Shown here piece by piece: positions 1 to 8,080 of a DNA stretch of 17,679 nt. Under the pieces are notes generated by a model. The model was not told the DNA's origin, made no database searches, and saw nothing but the letters and a program-made list of their open reading frames with translations. The stretch is from contig CAZDBA010000106.1 in NCBI GenBank assembly GCA_964503615.1, positions 1 to 17,679 of the forward strand. Reading direction: 5' to 3'. Origin of the DNA: CAZDBA01 sp964503615 (GTDB taxonomy: Bacteria; Planctomycetota; Planctomycetia; Pirellulales; Pirellulaceae). The stretch's first letter is position 1. Every line of letters starts with the position of its first letter. The position numbers and the translations under genes were made by a program.

Positions 1-130
1 CTGGCACAATCGAAACAAATTGGTCTCGTTTCCGGATTTGGTTTAAAGTAGATCTTTTAATGAAACTTAACAATAAAACTTCCGCTATTGAAGATCGTGC
101 CAATGGCGTTCCTGCGGTTTTGAAACGAGA
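1..130. other. window edge, no assignable gene
   Basis: All three forward frames were read. Frame 1 stays open from the edge to a TAG at 49-51, frame 2 closes at 44-46, and frame 3 stays open to a TAG at 160-162, overlapping the next gene. Any of these could be the 3' tail of a gene starting outside the window, but the peptides are too short to recognise. No strong Shine-Dalgarno sequence precedes the ATG at 131; the nearest purine stretch is AAACGAGA directly in front of it. Confidence 0.3.
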
Positions 131-655
131 ATGTCCATGTTTGACTTCATCAAGCGACTAGTCTCACGTCCAAAGAATCCTACTGCTGATTTGGGTTTGA
201 TAATTCACGAGCAGTTGGTGATAGATTTCGATCAAAGCAAACTCAATTCGATTTCGGTGAAAAGTGGTGTTGAAGAAGTGAAAGTTTTGGGTCGAGCTTC
301 AGAGGCCGGTGTGTACCCTGTCACGACGTCTTTGCACTATCTCGAAAGCGGGTTTTCACTAACTTTTGAGCATAACGAGTTGGTTGTCGTGGAGACCTAT
401 CTAACTAATCCCACCTCAATCCCATCTATGCGAACGCTTGGGAACGTGACAGTAGTTAAAGATGGTGAGTCGGTTGAGATTCGAAAGGAAACGAGCTTCG
501 AACAACTCTGCAAAGGTTTGGGAGACCCGGACGACGGGTATGATTTTGAGGACGATTGCGCTGCCCTGTATTGGACCGACGAAAAACGCAGTCTTCATAT
601 TGAATATGATCGAAACGAGGGTGTTTATTCCGTGGAGTTTATCGTCGACGACTGA
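131..655 (+). CDS. hypothetical small acidic protein, 174 aa
   Basis: Family not recognised. The chain is soluble, with no signal peptide or membrane segment. It opens with a short basic stretch (MFDFIKRLVSRPK), continues with alternating hydrophobic and polar segments that suggest a mostly beta fold, and has a strongly acidic Gly/Asp-rich region around residues 130-145 (GDPDDGYDFEDD) followed by a hydrophobic-acidic end. Two ATG codons lie 6 bp apart at 131 and 137, and either could be the start; neither has a clear ribosome binding site. It runs toward the RND pump gene on the other strand, about 115 bp away. Size and acidity would suit an immunity protein or small accessory factor, but that is only a guess, because the gene upstream is outside the window. 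Confidence 0.65.
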   Translation: MSMFDFIKRLVSRPKNPTADLGLIIHEQLVIDFDQSKLNSISVKSGVEEVKVLGRASEAGVYPVTTSLHYLESGFSLTFEHNELVVVETYLTNPTSIPSMRTLGNVTVVKDGESVEIRKETSFEQLCKGLGDPDDGYDFEDDCAALYWTDEKRSLHIEYDRNEGVYSVEFIVDD

Positions 656-769
656 TCCATTTATGGCGGCACTTGTGCAAGATGTGGACTACGAAAAACT
701 GAAAAAGAGATTGGTCGCAGGCAAGCAAGTTCTCAGTCTGAAAAGAAAAGTAAAAGCGCCTATGCTCGT

Positions 770-3700
770 CTAGGTGCCGGCCAGACCGGTTGCTGTTTGG
801 GGGTCGTTCGTTTCGTTACTCTCATCGTCTCCATGGTGGTCAACAACCAGCGGGAAACCAAACATCGAAAGCACGGAGCCGTAAATGCTGTAGAAAAGCG
901 GCACGAGGATAAGGATTAAGAGCGTTCCGGTTGCCAGTCCAAAGATCAAACTGGCCGCCATCGGGATCAACACTTGAGCTTGCAGAGAGGTTTCCAGCAA
1001 CATTGGACACAGGCCTGCCACCGTCGTCATCGACGTCAACATAATCGGGCGAAAGCGACGAGCTCCCGCACTCATTAGCGCAGTTCGTAAATCAATATTT
1101 TCGCGAACTCGGCGGTTAATGAAATCGACCAGCACAATCGAATCGTTTACGACAACACCCGTGAGAGCGATCAAACCAAAGAAGCTGAATAGCGTCAGGT
1201 CAATTCCCAATAGCGCGTGGCCCAGAATCGCGCCGACCCAACCGAACGGGATGATTGAAAGGATGATCAACGGTTGCATGTAGGATTGAAACTCAAGAGT
1301 CAACAGAATGAACATGCAAAGCAATGCCACTGCAAAACCGATAAACATACTGGTCATCGATTCGACCGTCTGAGCCTGCTCGCCTTCCCAATTCACGGTC
1401 AGCTTTGCCCCGTATTGATCTTCGTACCTTTTCAGCAGCGCGGGCATAAATTCGGACTGCATCTCCGCAAGGATTTTTACCGCGTCGCCTTGTTTCTTAT
1501 CCACATCCGCCGTGACGGTAACCGCGCGTCTTTGATTCAAACGGCTAAGCTGTGAATAGGACTGCTTGTATTCGATATCTGCGATTTCCAATAGCGGACG
1601 TTCGATCCCATCGTTATCCCGAACGCGGATATTTGAAAAGCTCTCCATCGACTGACGTTCATCTTTGGGGTATCGCACCATCACCTTGATCTCATGCCGT
1701 CCTCTCTGGATACGAGAGGCTTCCTCGCCAAAATAGACGCTACGAATCGTTCGAGCCAAAGTATCTTCGTCCATCCCCAACGCTTTACCATCTTCGTTGA
1801 GGCGCAAAACCAATTCCCATTTTCCAGACCGGGAGTCGTCTTCGGTGTCAAACACTCCACTTTTTCCGTCGAGATATTCTTTACACTCGTCGGCAATCTG
1901 ATCAAGATATTTTTCGCTGCCGATTGAGGCCAGGATCTTGAATTCGATCGCAGCGCCGCTCGGGCCCATCGACTCCGAGGCAAATTTAAGCGCGTCCTGA
2001 CCTGGGATCTCAGGGATTTCCTCCCGCCACATCTGAATCAATTCGGGGACCGAAACAGTTCGTTCATCTGGCTGGACCAATTGAGCTTCGACCAGACCAA
2101 CATGACCGCCGTTGGTAATCCCGGAGGGACCTTTTCGGTCATTGCCGACTTCGCCTATTCTTCGGTACAGATTCCTGTATACGGGTTTCCCGGTTTGCTC
2201 AACGATACGGTCATTAATTCTGACAAACGCTGCTTCCAATTCCTGGGTCGCTTTTTCAGAGAACTTAGCCGGCGTGCCGCTGGGAAAGATGATTGAGGCA
2301 TTGATTTGGCGGCCGTCAATTTTGGGAAAGAAGGCGAAGGGAGCAAAGCCAGAAACAATCAATCCGATCGAAACCAAAAACAGGGAAGTAACCGTCGCCA
2401 ATACGATCCGACGGTTGTCCAGCGACCAGTTCAAAAGCGGGCTGTAGAAACGCTCGATGGAAAGTTGCATCAGGCGAGAGGCTACCACATTGATTTTTGT
2501 GAGCAGCCAAATCAACGGCTTGAAAACGTAAAATGCGTAGGAAATAAAACGCAAGAAGAGGTTGTTCTCGTGCGCCAAGTGAGCTGGCAAGATGAACGCA
2601 CTTTCTACCAGTGAGATTATCAGCATCGCGATAACGGCCAACGGCATGACCGCAATAAACTTGCCCATCACGCCGGTCACAAACATCAAGGGCAGAAAAG
2701 CGATAATCGTTGTGCTCACCGAGGCAATCACGCTTGGTAGAACTTCAACGGTCCCTTCAACAGCGGCGCGAAAGTTGGACAGCCCCTCTTCCCGCTTTGC
2801 ATAAATGTTTTCGCCGATCACAATCGCATCGTCTACGACGATCCCAAGGGCCATCAGAAACGCAAACATCGACAGCATGTTGAGCGTTGCACCCGTTACA
2901 AGCAGGATGCATCCAGCGCCCAAAACGGCGATCGGTATTCCCATTGCCACCCAAAAGGCGAGTCGCAATTCCAGAAAGATAGCCAGTACCAAAAACACAA
3001 GGATCAGTCCTTGCAATCCATTCCGGGACAAGAGATTAATTCGGTCTTCTACGTCGACCGAAATATCGCCCCAAATTTCAAGTTTGTACCCCGGCGGTAA
3101 TTCTTTTGTGGCGACATAGTCTTTTACCGTTTCTACGATGGTAAAAAGGTCCTCTTCAGCCGTTTTGGAAACACTGATAACCAACCCTGGCCGATTGTCA
3201 ATATTGTTGGTTCGTACGGTTTCTTCAAAGCCATCAACCACGACGCCAAGGTCACCGATCGTGACCACGTCACCGCTGGGCCGAGTGAGCACGGGAATAC
3301 TGGCGATCTCACTACTTGCCTCGCGCTTGGCATTTCCTCGCAGTAACAGCTCCTGTCCGGCTGTTTCCATTTTTCCGCCGGGCAACTCGGTCGTGTTGGA
3401 GGCAACGATCCCAGCCAGCTGAGTAAGAGAAAGCTGGTACTGCCGGAGCGTGTCTTCAGGAATCTCGATCGAGATCTCATACGGCTTTTCCGCCACAATG
3501 TTTGCATTCGAAATCGCCGTCCCGGCTGGTTGGAACAATTTGGCAAACGGCTTTCGCATGAAGCTTTCCGGTTCAACCGCTCGCAAATCCAACAAATCCT
3601 CACGGACATTTTCGGCAAGTTTCCGCAACTGAAGTTCGTTTTCAAGTTTCAGTTCGGGGTCATCTATCTTTTCTTCTGGGCCTACGATTCCCAAAGTAAT

Positions 3701-4144
3701 CGCCGGCGCGCGAAAGACGATCTGTTTAATCTCGGGCAGTTCATCGCTAGGTGGAAAATTGGAGATCTGATCGATAGCGGAACGGACATCGTTTAAAACC
3801 GGCTGCACATCTTTAACGGAGCTTTTCAATTCTAAAATGACAAAGCCCGCGTTTTCATTGGCGACTGAGCTGACTTTCTTGACACCATCCAGATTGTAAA
3901 CGGCTGCTTCCAATTTTTGGCAGATCGCTTCTTCGACTTCGTCGGGTGTAGCACCCGGATAAGGAACCGAGATCAGCACGATCTCCAACGCGAAATTGGG
4001 GAACACTTCACGCCGCATCACGATAAAGCTGAGCGCGCCCAGAATCAGGGTGGCGATCAGAAACGTATTCATCGCAGGCGAGTTCCTAATCGCCCAGCGA
4101 ATTACGCTTCGCATTCCTCCGTCTTTTTCTGTTGGCTTGCCCAT
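770..4144 (-). CDS. RND-family efflux pump, inner-membrane transporter (AcrB-like)
   Basis: Proton-driven transporter of the resistance-nodulation-division superfamily, expected in the inner membrane as a trimer with the fusion protein encoded upstream. A first membrane helix lies at about 26-44, followed by a periplasmic porter region, then a membrane bundle beginning near 377. Helix 4 carries the paired acidic residues D438-D439 in ALGIVVDDAIVIGENI, the proton-relay signature of AcrB-type pumps. The second half repeats the plan, with GVVVNDSIVLVDF near residue 990 in the equivalent helix. At 1124 aa it is longer than the usual 1020-1050 aa; part of the excess is an insertion at about 187-220 in the first porter domain. 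Start: the ATG at 4144 is used. A second in-frame ATG at Met11 follows GGAGGA with almost no spacer, so it is less likely. Substrate cannot be deduced; multidrug or lipophilic export is the family norm. Confidence 0.93.
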   Translation of the reverse strand: MGKPTEKDGGMRSVIRWAIRNSPAMNTFLIATLILGALSFIVMRREVFPNFALEIVLISVPYPGATPDEVEEAICQKLEAAVYNLDGVKKVSSVANENAGFVILELKSSVKDVQPVLNDVRSAIDQISNFPPSDELPEIKQIVFRAPAITLGIVGPEEKIDDPELKLENELQLRKLAENVREDLLDLRAVEPESFMRKPFAKLFQPAGTAISNANIVAEKPYEISIEIPEDTLRQYQLSLTQLAGIVASNTTELPGGKMETAGQELLLRGNAKREASSEIASIPVLTRPSGDVVTIGDLGVVVDGFEETVRTNNIDNRPGLVISVSKTAEEDLFTIVETVKDYVATKELPPGYKLEIWGDISVDVEDRINLLSRNGLQGLILVFLVLAIFLELRLAFWVAMGIPIAVLGAGCILLVTGATLNMLSMFAFLMALGIVVDDAIVIGENIYAKREEGLSNFRAAVEGTVEVLPSVIASVSTTIIAFLPLMFVTGVMGKFIAVMPLAVIAMLIISLVESAFILPAHLAHENNLFLRFISYAFYVFKPLIWLLTKINVVASRLMQLSIERFYSPLLNWSLDNRRIVLATVTSLFLVSIGLIVSGFAPFAFFPKIDGRQINASIIFPSGTPAKFSEKATQELEAAFVRINDRIVEQTGKPVYRNLYRRIGEVGNDRKGPSGITNGGHVGLVEAQLVQPDERTVSVPELIQMWREEIPEIPGQDALKFASESMGPSGAAIEFKILASIGSEKYLDQIADECKEYLDGKSGVFDTEDDSRSGKWELVLRLNEDGKALGMDEDTLARTIRSVYFGEEASRIQRGRHEIKVMVRYPKDERQSMESFSNIRVRDNDGIERPLLEIADIEYKQSYSQLSRLNQRRAVTVTADVDKKQGDAVKILAEMQSEFMPALLKRYEDQYGAKLTVNWEGEQAQTVESMTSMFIGFAVALLCMFILLTLEFQSYMQPLIILSIIPFGWVGAILGHALLGIDLTLFSFFGLIALTGVVVNDSIVLVDFINRRVRENIDLRTALMSAGARRFRPIMLTSMTTVAGLCPMLLETSLQAQVLIPMAASLIFGLATGTLLILILVPLFYSIYGSVLSMFGFPLVVDHHGDDESNETNDPQTATGLAGT

Positions 4145-4217
4145 AGTCCGTGTATGATTTTAGATTGGTTTAAAGATTGCTCATCTGACAAATCCTCATT
4201 GGAGAATCCGCTGGTAA

Positions 4218-5702
4218 CTACTCCGGTTCTTCCAGCATGCCGCTGGCCGCCGTGTCTGAATTAGTGTTCGCTTTGATTGGCTCTGAGTTCGCGCCGATTT
4301 CCGGTTCATCGACGATTCGAGCTTCTGAACCGATCGTCGGTTGGCTTAATGGCGAAGTAACCACCCAGTCGTTAAGGCGGATCGAATCCTCTGCGGCTTG
4401 GATAACAACGAGCGATTGGCCGGTTTTCTCGTCGACAACATCATCCAAAACAGTCACTTTCTTGCGATCAAGTCGCTTGCCATTGGCAATCCAGACGTAG
4501 TTACCTGGCGTCAATGCTGTGGCAGGGATCACAAGCGGTATTCGACCTGGATCGGTTTGATCAATGTCGACTTCGATACGACATTTTACAAACGTGTTCC
4601 GCAGTAAAGCCTTCGGGTGCGAACCGGTTGCCGTTTGGTGTTGGATAACGGGCTCTTTGATTACGATACGGCAAGGAATCGTTTTGGTGCGATCGTCCCT
4701 TCCAATTCCATCGAACCGTTCCAGAACACCATCCCAAACTAAATCCGGAGCGTTGCGCTCAAAGATTTTGACATCGACTTTGGGAACCGCATAGGCCGCA
4801 GCGATGCGTTCTTCGGGGTTCATCCCGCTTGTGTCGATCGTTTGGTTATCACGGATCCATTCCAGTTCGTCCGGCGTCAGCGTGGTGAGGACTTCCACTT
4901 TGTCAGTTGCTTCAAACGTTAGAAGCGGCGTCCCTATGCGGACCGCATCGCCCTCTTGAACAAACTCACGAACGACAACCCCGGTTTTACTTGCGTTAAT
5001 CGTTAGTTTGTCAATTTCCAACTCGCTTTGGTTGATTCGCGTTTGGGAAAGTGCTTTTGCTGCTTTTGCGCTTTCCAGTCGTGCCTCCGCCGCGGCTTTT
5101 GCGTTTTCGCGTGTTGTCAGAACGGACTGGGCAGCAACATAGCTTCTTTCCGTTTGATCGGCTTCCGATTTCGAGATCACGTTTTGAGACAACAGTCGCA
5201 GGTTGCGTTGGTGATCGGCCTGTGCGATCGTTAGTTCACGACGCGCAAGTTCGATGTTGCGGATGGCATTTGCTATTTCAACCTGAGCTTCTTCGATCTG
5301 TTTGGCTGTCTGTTCCATATCCGCTTTGCTGGTTTCCAATGCGGCGTTGTAGGCGGTTGGGTCGATTTCCAGCAGCGGCGTATTGGCCACTACATAAGAG
5401 CCGGACTCGCACGCTGGATGTTTAACTTTCACGATTCCGTTGACTTCCGACATCACATTGATCTCGTGCGCGGGTTGAACCAGGCCAGAAACCACGAGGT
5501 CGATCTTGTCGGTATACTGTTTTGCTGGAACCACAGAGACCATCGGAATCAATACGTTCGAGACTTTGTCGGGGGGAACGTCTCGCAGAGAATACATGTA
5601 AGCAAAAAGTCCGATTCCCAATGCCAGAACGAGAATCGAAATCACCGTTTTGATGATTTCTGAACGCAACCAACCGGTGTTCCTGTTTGAATTTTGAGCC
5701 AT
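4218..5702 (-). CDS. RND efflux membrane fusion protein (HlyD/AcrA-like periplasmic adaptor)
   Basis: Periplasmic adaptor that links an RND pump to an outer-membrane channel. A single N-terminal membrane anchor lies at about 15-37. It is followed by the first half of a barrel-sandwich (lipoyl-like) domain at about 75-116, a long Ala/Glu/Gln-rich coiled-coil hairpin at about 117-232, the second lipoyl half at about 232-265 (TGVVVREFVQEGDAV, typical of the family), then beta-barrel and membrane-proximal domains. The C-terminal end is a low-complexity Asn/Ser/Glu tail. At 494 aa it is longer than AcrA. The start is supported by AGGAAACCG-ATG, a good Shine-Dalgarno sequence. It lies 60 bp after the TetR-family gene and 73 bp before the pump, so the three are probably one operon. 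No TolC-like gene is present, so the outer-membrane channel must be supplied in trans. Confidence 0.92.
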   Translation of the reverse strand: MAQNSNRNTGWLRSEIIKTVISILVLALGIGLFAYMYSLRDVPPDKVSNVLIPMVSVVPAKQYTDKIDLVVSGLVQPAHEINVMSEVNGIVKVKHPACESGSYVVANTPLLEIDPTAYNAALETSKADMEQTAKQIEEAQVEIANAIRNIELARRELTIAQADHQRNLRLLSQNVISKSEADQTERSYVAAQSVLTTRENAKAAAEARLESAKAAKALSQTRINQSELEIDKLTINASKTGVVVREFVQEGDAVRIGTPLLTFEATDKVEVLTTLTPDELEWIRDNQTIDTSGMNPEERIAAAYAVPKVDVKIFERNAPDLVWDGVLERFDGIGRDDRTKTIPCRIVIKEPVIQHQTATGSHPKALLRNTFVKCRIEVDIDQTDPGRIPLVIPATALTPGNYVWIANGKRLDRKKVTVLDDVVDEKTGQSLVVIQAAEDSIRLNDWVVTSPLSQPTIGSEARIVDEPEIGANSEPIKANTNSDTAASGMLEEPE

Positions 5703-5711
5703 CGGTTTCCT
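5692..5711 (-). promoter_or_regulatory. Shine-Dalgarno and start of the fusion-protein gene
   Basis: Reading the - strand, ACAGGAAACCG directly precedes the ATG at 5702-5700. The AGGA core is well spaced and is one of the few clear ribosome binding sites in the window, so it fixes this start. Confidence 0.6.
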
Positions 5712-5723
5712 GTTTGCGCAAAC
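5712..5723. promoter_or_regulatory. perfect 12-bp palindrome, candidate TetR-family operator
   Basis: GTTTGCGCAAAC is a perfect two-fold palindrome located between the repressor gene and the fusion-protein gene, just upstream of the latter's Shine-Dalgarno sequence. A partial repeat of the half-site (TTTGCG) abuts it on the distal side. TetR-family repressors usually bind such symmetric sites within or upstream of their own operon. The assignment as operator is inference; the palindrome itself is seen directly. No second copy was found in the 324-bp region upstream of the repressor gene. Confidence 0.4.
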
Positions 5724-5762
5724 GCAAAAATCCTTTGAGGTTGTGATCCGAAGCGTGTCGGG

Positions 5763-6416
5763 TTAGTTAGATGAACGAGTCGTTGGTTTTGTCGATTGAC
5801 TGAGCCGTTGGATCGCACCCAACGAAAACAATGTGATATGTTGAGTTAACTGTTCGATATCGAAAAATTGTTCGAATTCCTCGGGCTCGACCACCATGGA
5901 AATCGTTTCGGCGGCGCAGCGGTAGTGTAAACACTGACCGATAATACTAAACCCGATTTTGTGTTGTTGGTGTTGTTCCAGAGAACCATCCACGATCCGG
6001 TCAACGATTCTTAAAAGAATCTGAAAAACTGGTCGCATGAACTCTTCGATCAATTCGCGGCAAGCGTCGGTTGGATTCATGAATTCACGCATTAACAAAA
6101 CGACTTGCCACGGCGCGTTTTTAACGGGAACCAGACGATTTAGAAGCAATCGGATGTAGTCCTCCAAACTTTGTTCTGGATCTGCCGTCGGATTAGGCTT
6201 AGGCGAAGGAAACTCGGCCATTCGCATCGCACGAGCAATTTTCACAGTTTCGACGTATAGTTTCTGTTTGTCGCCGAAATAATAATTGATACTGGCTAGA
6301 TTTACATCCGCTGCCACACTGATATCACGGACGGTGGCTCCGCGAAATCCGTTGGCAGCAAAGATCGGACCTGCGGCCATCAGGATTCGCTGCTTGGTCG
6401 AATCTTCGTTGATCAT
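5763..6416 (-). CDS. TetR-family repressor, CecR/YbiH-like, of the efflux operon
   Basis: Ligand-responsive DNA-binding repressor, 217 aa. The N-terminal helix-turn-helix covers about 10-55. Its core (GFRGATVRDISVAADVNLAS, then INYYFGDKQKLY) matches the CecR (YbiH) subgroup, where 'NYYFG/NYHFG' follows the recognition helix. The rest is an all-helical ligand and dimerisation domain. In E. coli CecR controls an adjacent fusion-protein/transporter operon, which parallels the order here: the repressor is the first gene, with the fusion protein 60 bp downstream and the RND pump after it. Self-regulation and derepression by a pump substrate are the likely mode. The palindrome at 5712-5723 is the best visible operator candidate. 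The ATG lacks an obvious Shine-Dalgarno sequence, but the start fits the family, whose N-termini are only a few residues before the first helix. Confidence 0.9.
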   Translation of the reverse strand: MINEDSTKQRILMAAGPIFAANGFRGATVRDISVAADVNLASINYYFGDKQKLYVETVKIARAMRMAEFPSPKPNPTADPEQSLEDYIRLLLNRLVPVKNAPWQVVLLMREFMNPTDACRELIEEFMRPVFQILLRIVDRIVDGSLEQHQQHKIGFSIIGQCLHYRCAAETISMVVEPEEFEQFFDIEQLTQHITLFSLGAIQRLSQSTKPTTRSSN

Positions 6417-6740
6417 CTAAACTGACTCATGATTTTTGAACGGACTCAATAAGAGAGGTTGAAGAGGTTGAGCGAGATTCGCCCAGTCTATGGTCTCTAT
6501 AATATCCGAAAACCTCGATTGTCTCATCGCCCATTTGTTGTCTTTTTGACCGAAATTTCACGAACGTTTTAACGCCAACGGTCTCCTGTCATTGTTGGAC
6601 ACCCAGTTCTTCAATAAAGTTGCTAAGGTTGAGCAGACCTCTATTTGCTTCTCCTAAAGAACCCGATTGTTGTACAATCACCAACATTGTGGATATCAAG
6701 CTGTGTCAAATAACCAACGGCCTGTAAATCGCCGTACAGA
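6417..6740. promoter_or_regulatory. divergent intergenic region between repressor and NTase-HD gene
   Basis: This 324-bp region separates two divergent genes and must hold the promoters of both the efflux operon and the NTase-HD gene. A TATAAT lies on the + strand at about 6498-6503, but no convincing -35 box precedes it at 17 bp. An inverted repeat GATTGT-TGT-ACAATC spans 6665-6679, about 60 bp before the NTase-HD start, and could be a regulator site. No terminator-like hairpin, small gene or RNA family was recognised. Confidence 0.4.
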
Positions 6741-7844
6741 ATGTCCAAATCAAAACTGAGACGACAGATCGCTGTCACCGCTGCTCGAATGATGTACGAG
6801 CGACAAGAGTCCGAATACTTCCGCGCGAAAATGAAAGCGGCTCGCCGCACTTGCAAAGGACGGGTAAAGCCAGCCGACCTGCCGAGCAACGCTGAAATCC
6901 GAGACGAGATCCAGCAGATGGCTCGAATGCTGGAAGGCCAATCGCGATTCGACAACTTGCGGCAAATGCGCGTGGCCGCCCTGCGATTGATGCGAATCCT
7001 GCATAATTTTCGCCCTCGACTAATCGGAAGCGTACTGACGGGCCATGTGCGTAAAGGGTCCGACATCGACATCCATGTGTTCTCCGACCAACTCCACTCG
7101 ATAACAGGCGAATTGGATTTTCATGGAATGCGTTACGAAGTTCACCGTAAACAAGTACGCAAAAATGGAGAGTGTACTGTCTATCGCCACATCAAGATTT
7201 TTGATGAGTACGAGTTCGAGTTGACTTGTTACGATATGAGCAAAGTCAGCTACGGGTTCAAAAGCTCGATCACGGGCAAGACGATTGAGCGAGCGAGTAT
7301 CGCAGAATTGGAGCAATTTTTGGATAAGGAGTATCCCGACTTGGACCTCGAACAAGCCGTTGAACAGGCAAGCGAATCGGTCGATCGTTTCCAGCTGTAT
7401 TACAGTTTACTGCTACCTTTGGAGAACGTGAAACAGAACCCCCAATATCATCCCGAAGGGGACGCGCTTTATCACAGTCTGCAGGTTTACGATCTTGCCT
7501 GCGACAACGTTCCTTATGACGAAGAATTTCTTCTGGCAGCGCTGTTGCACGATGTTGGCAAAGGTATCAATTCGGGCGATCACGTCGCTGCAGGTCTGGA
7601 AGCGTTAGAGGGATTTGTTACACCTCGAACACAGTGGTTGATCGCCAACCATATGCTCGCGCACAAAATTAATGATCAAACCATCGGTTCCAGGCAGCAT
7701 CGTCGACTGCGCGAGAACGATAACTACCATGATTTGGTGCTACTGGGCGAATGTGACCGCGGAGGTAGAAACGTGGGTGTACCGACCACGGATCTGGAAG
7801 AGGCACTGGACTACATTCGCTCGATTAGCGAACAGTATCAGTAG
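6741..7844 (+). CDS. nucleotidyltransferase-HD phosphohydrolase fusion protein
   Basis: A cytosolic 367-aa protein with two predicted catalytic domains. Residues 1-90 are helical and very basic (RRQIAVTAARMMYERQ, then FRAKMKAARR), a plausible nucleic-acid contact. Residues 91-165 form a pol-beta-type nucleotidyltransferase core: G96-S97 followed by D108 and D110 in RKGSDIDIHVF, with E158/E160 in YEFELTCYD as the probable third metal ligand. Residues 235-345 are an HD domain with H245, H270-D271 (LLHDVGKG), H281, H304 and D339 (GECDRGG), which is a complete metal-binding set. The combination recalls GlnD-type uridylyl-transferases and bacterial CCA-adding enzymes with HD domains, but the chain is far too short for GlnD and lacks ACT domains. 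Substrate is unknown: tRNA 3' end, a protein, or a nucleotide second messenger are all possible. It has no obvious Shine-Dalgarno sequence. Confidence 0.8.
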   Translation: MSKSKLRRQIAVTAARMMYERQESEYFRAKMKAARRTCKGRVKPADLPSNAEIRDEIQQMARMLEGQSRFDNLRQMRVAALRLMRILHNFRPRLIGSVLTGHVRKGSDIDIHVFSDQLHSITGELDFHGMRYEVHRKQVRKNGECTVYRHIKIFDEYEFELTCYDMSKVSYGFKSSITGKTIERASIAELEQFLDKEYPDLDLEQAVEQASESVDRFQLYYSLLLPLENVKQNPQYHPEGDALYHSLQVYDLACDNVPYDEEFLLAALLHDVGKGINSGDHVAAGLEALEGFVTPRTQWLIANHMLAHKINDQTIGSRQHRRLRENDNYHDLVLLGECDRGGRNVGVPTTDLEEALDYIRSISEQYQ

Positions 7845-8080
7845 GCTGGTATTTGCAAATCACCATCCAAAGCAATTGTCAAACTTTTCCGATTTCGAGG
7901 GTTATTCCGTTCGGTTCGACTGTCCGAATTTTATCGGTTGGAACGCTTGTTTGGTTAATCGTGGTTTAAAGGCGCGGTTCGGTACGATCAATTGTGAAGG
8001 CTGGATATGGAGTGTGAGAAACAGCTTTCTCCCGAGTTTTGTCTTGGCCAACGCAGTTTTGATTGATCCAAGGATGTATC
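7845..8080. promoter_or_regulatory. intergenic leader of the Cys-rich lipoprotein
   Basis: A 236-bp gap between two + strand genes. Directly after the upstream stop lies a perfect 10-bp palindrome, ATTTGCAAAT at 7851-7860, flanked by GGT and (C)ACC, so it can extend as a small hairpin. A second small stem, TTCGG/CCGAA, spans 7910-7928. Neither has a following T-run, so they are not classic terminators. At 8070-8074 AAGGA sits 6 bases before the ATG at 8081 and defines the lipoprotein start. No confident promoter was seen. Confidence 0.35.

Noticed and set aside
3..162. Open frame from the window edge as the 3' end of an upstream gene
   Set aside because: It overlaps the start of the gene at 131 in another frame, and its peptide shows no recognisable feature. 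The other two frames are equally possible as gene tails.
663..773. A possible 36-aa + strand small gene (MAALVQDVDYEKLKKRLVAG...) between the first protein and the RND pump
   Set aside because: It has no ribosome binding site, and its frame is only the tail of a longer frame that overlaps the first gene out of phase. It ends across the pump's stop codon. Nothing independent supports it.
6498..6503. TATAAT as a promoter for the NTase-HD gene
   Set aside because: No -35 element at a suitable distance and about 240 bp from the start codon; left as a note only.
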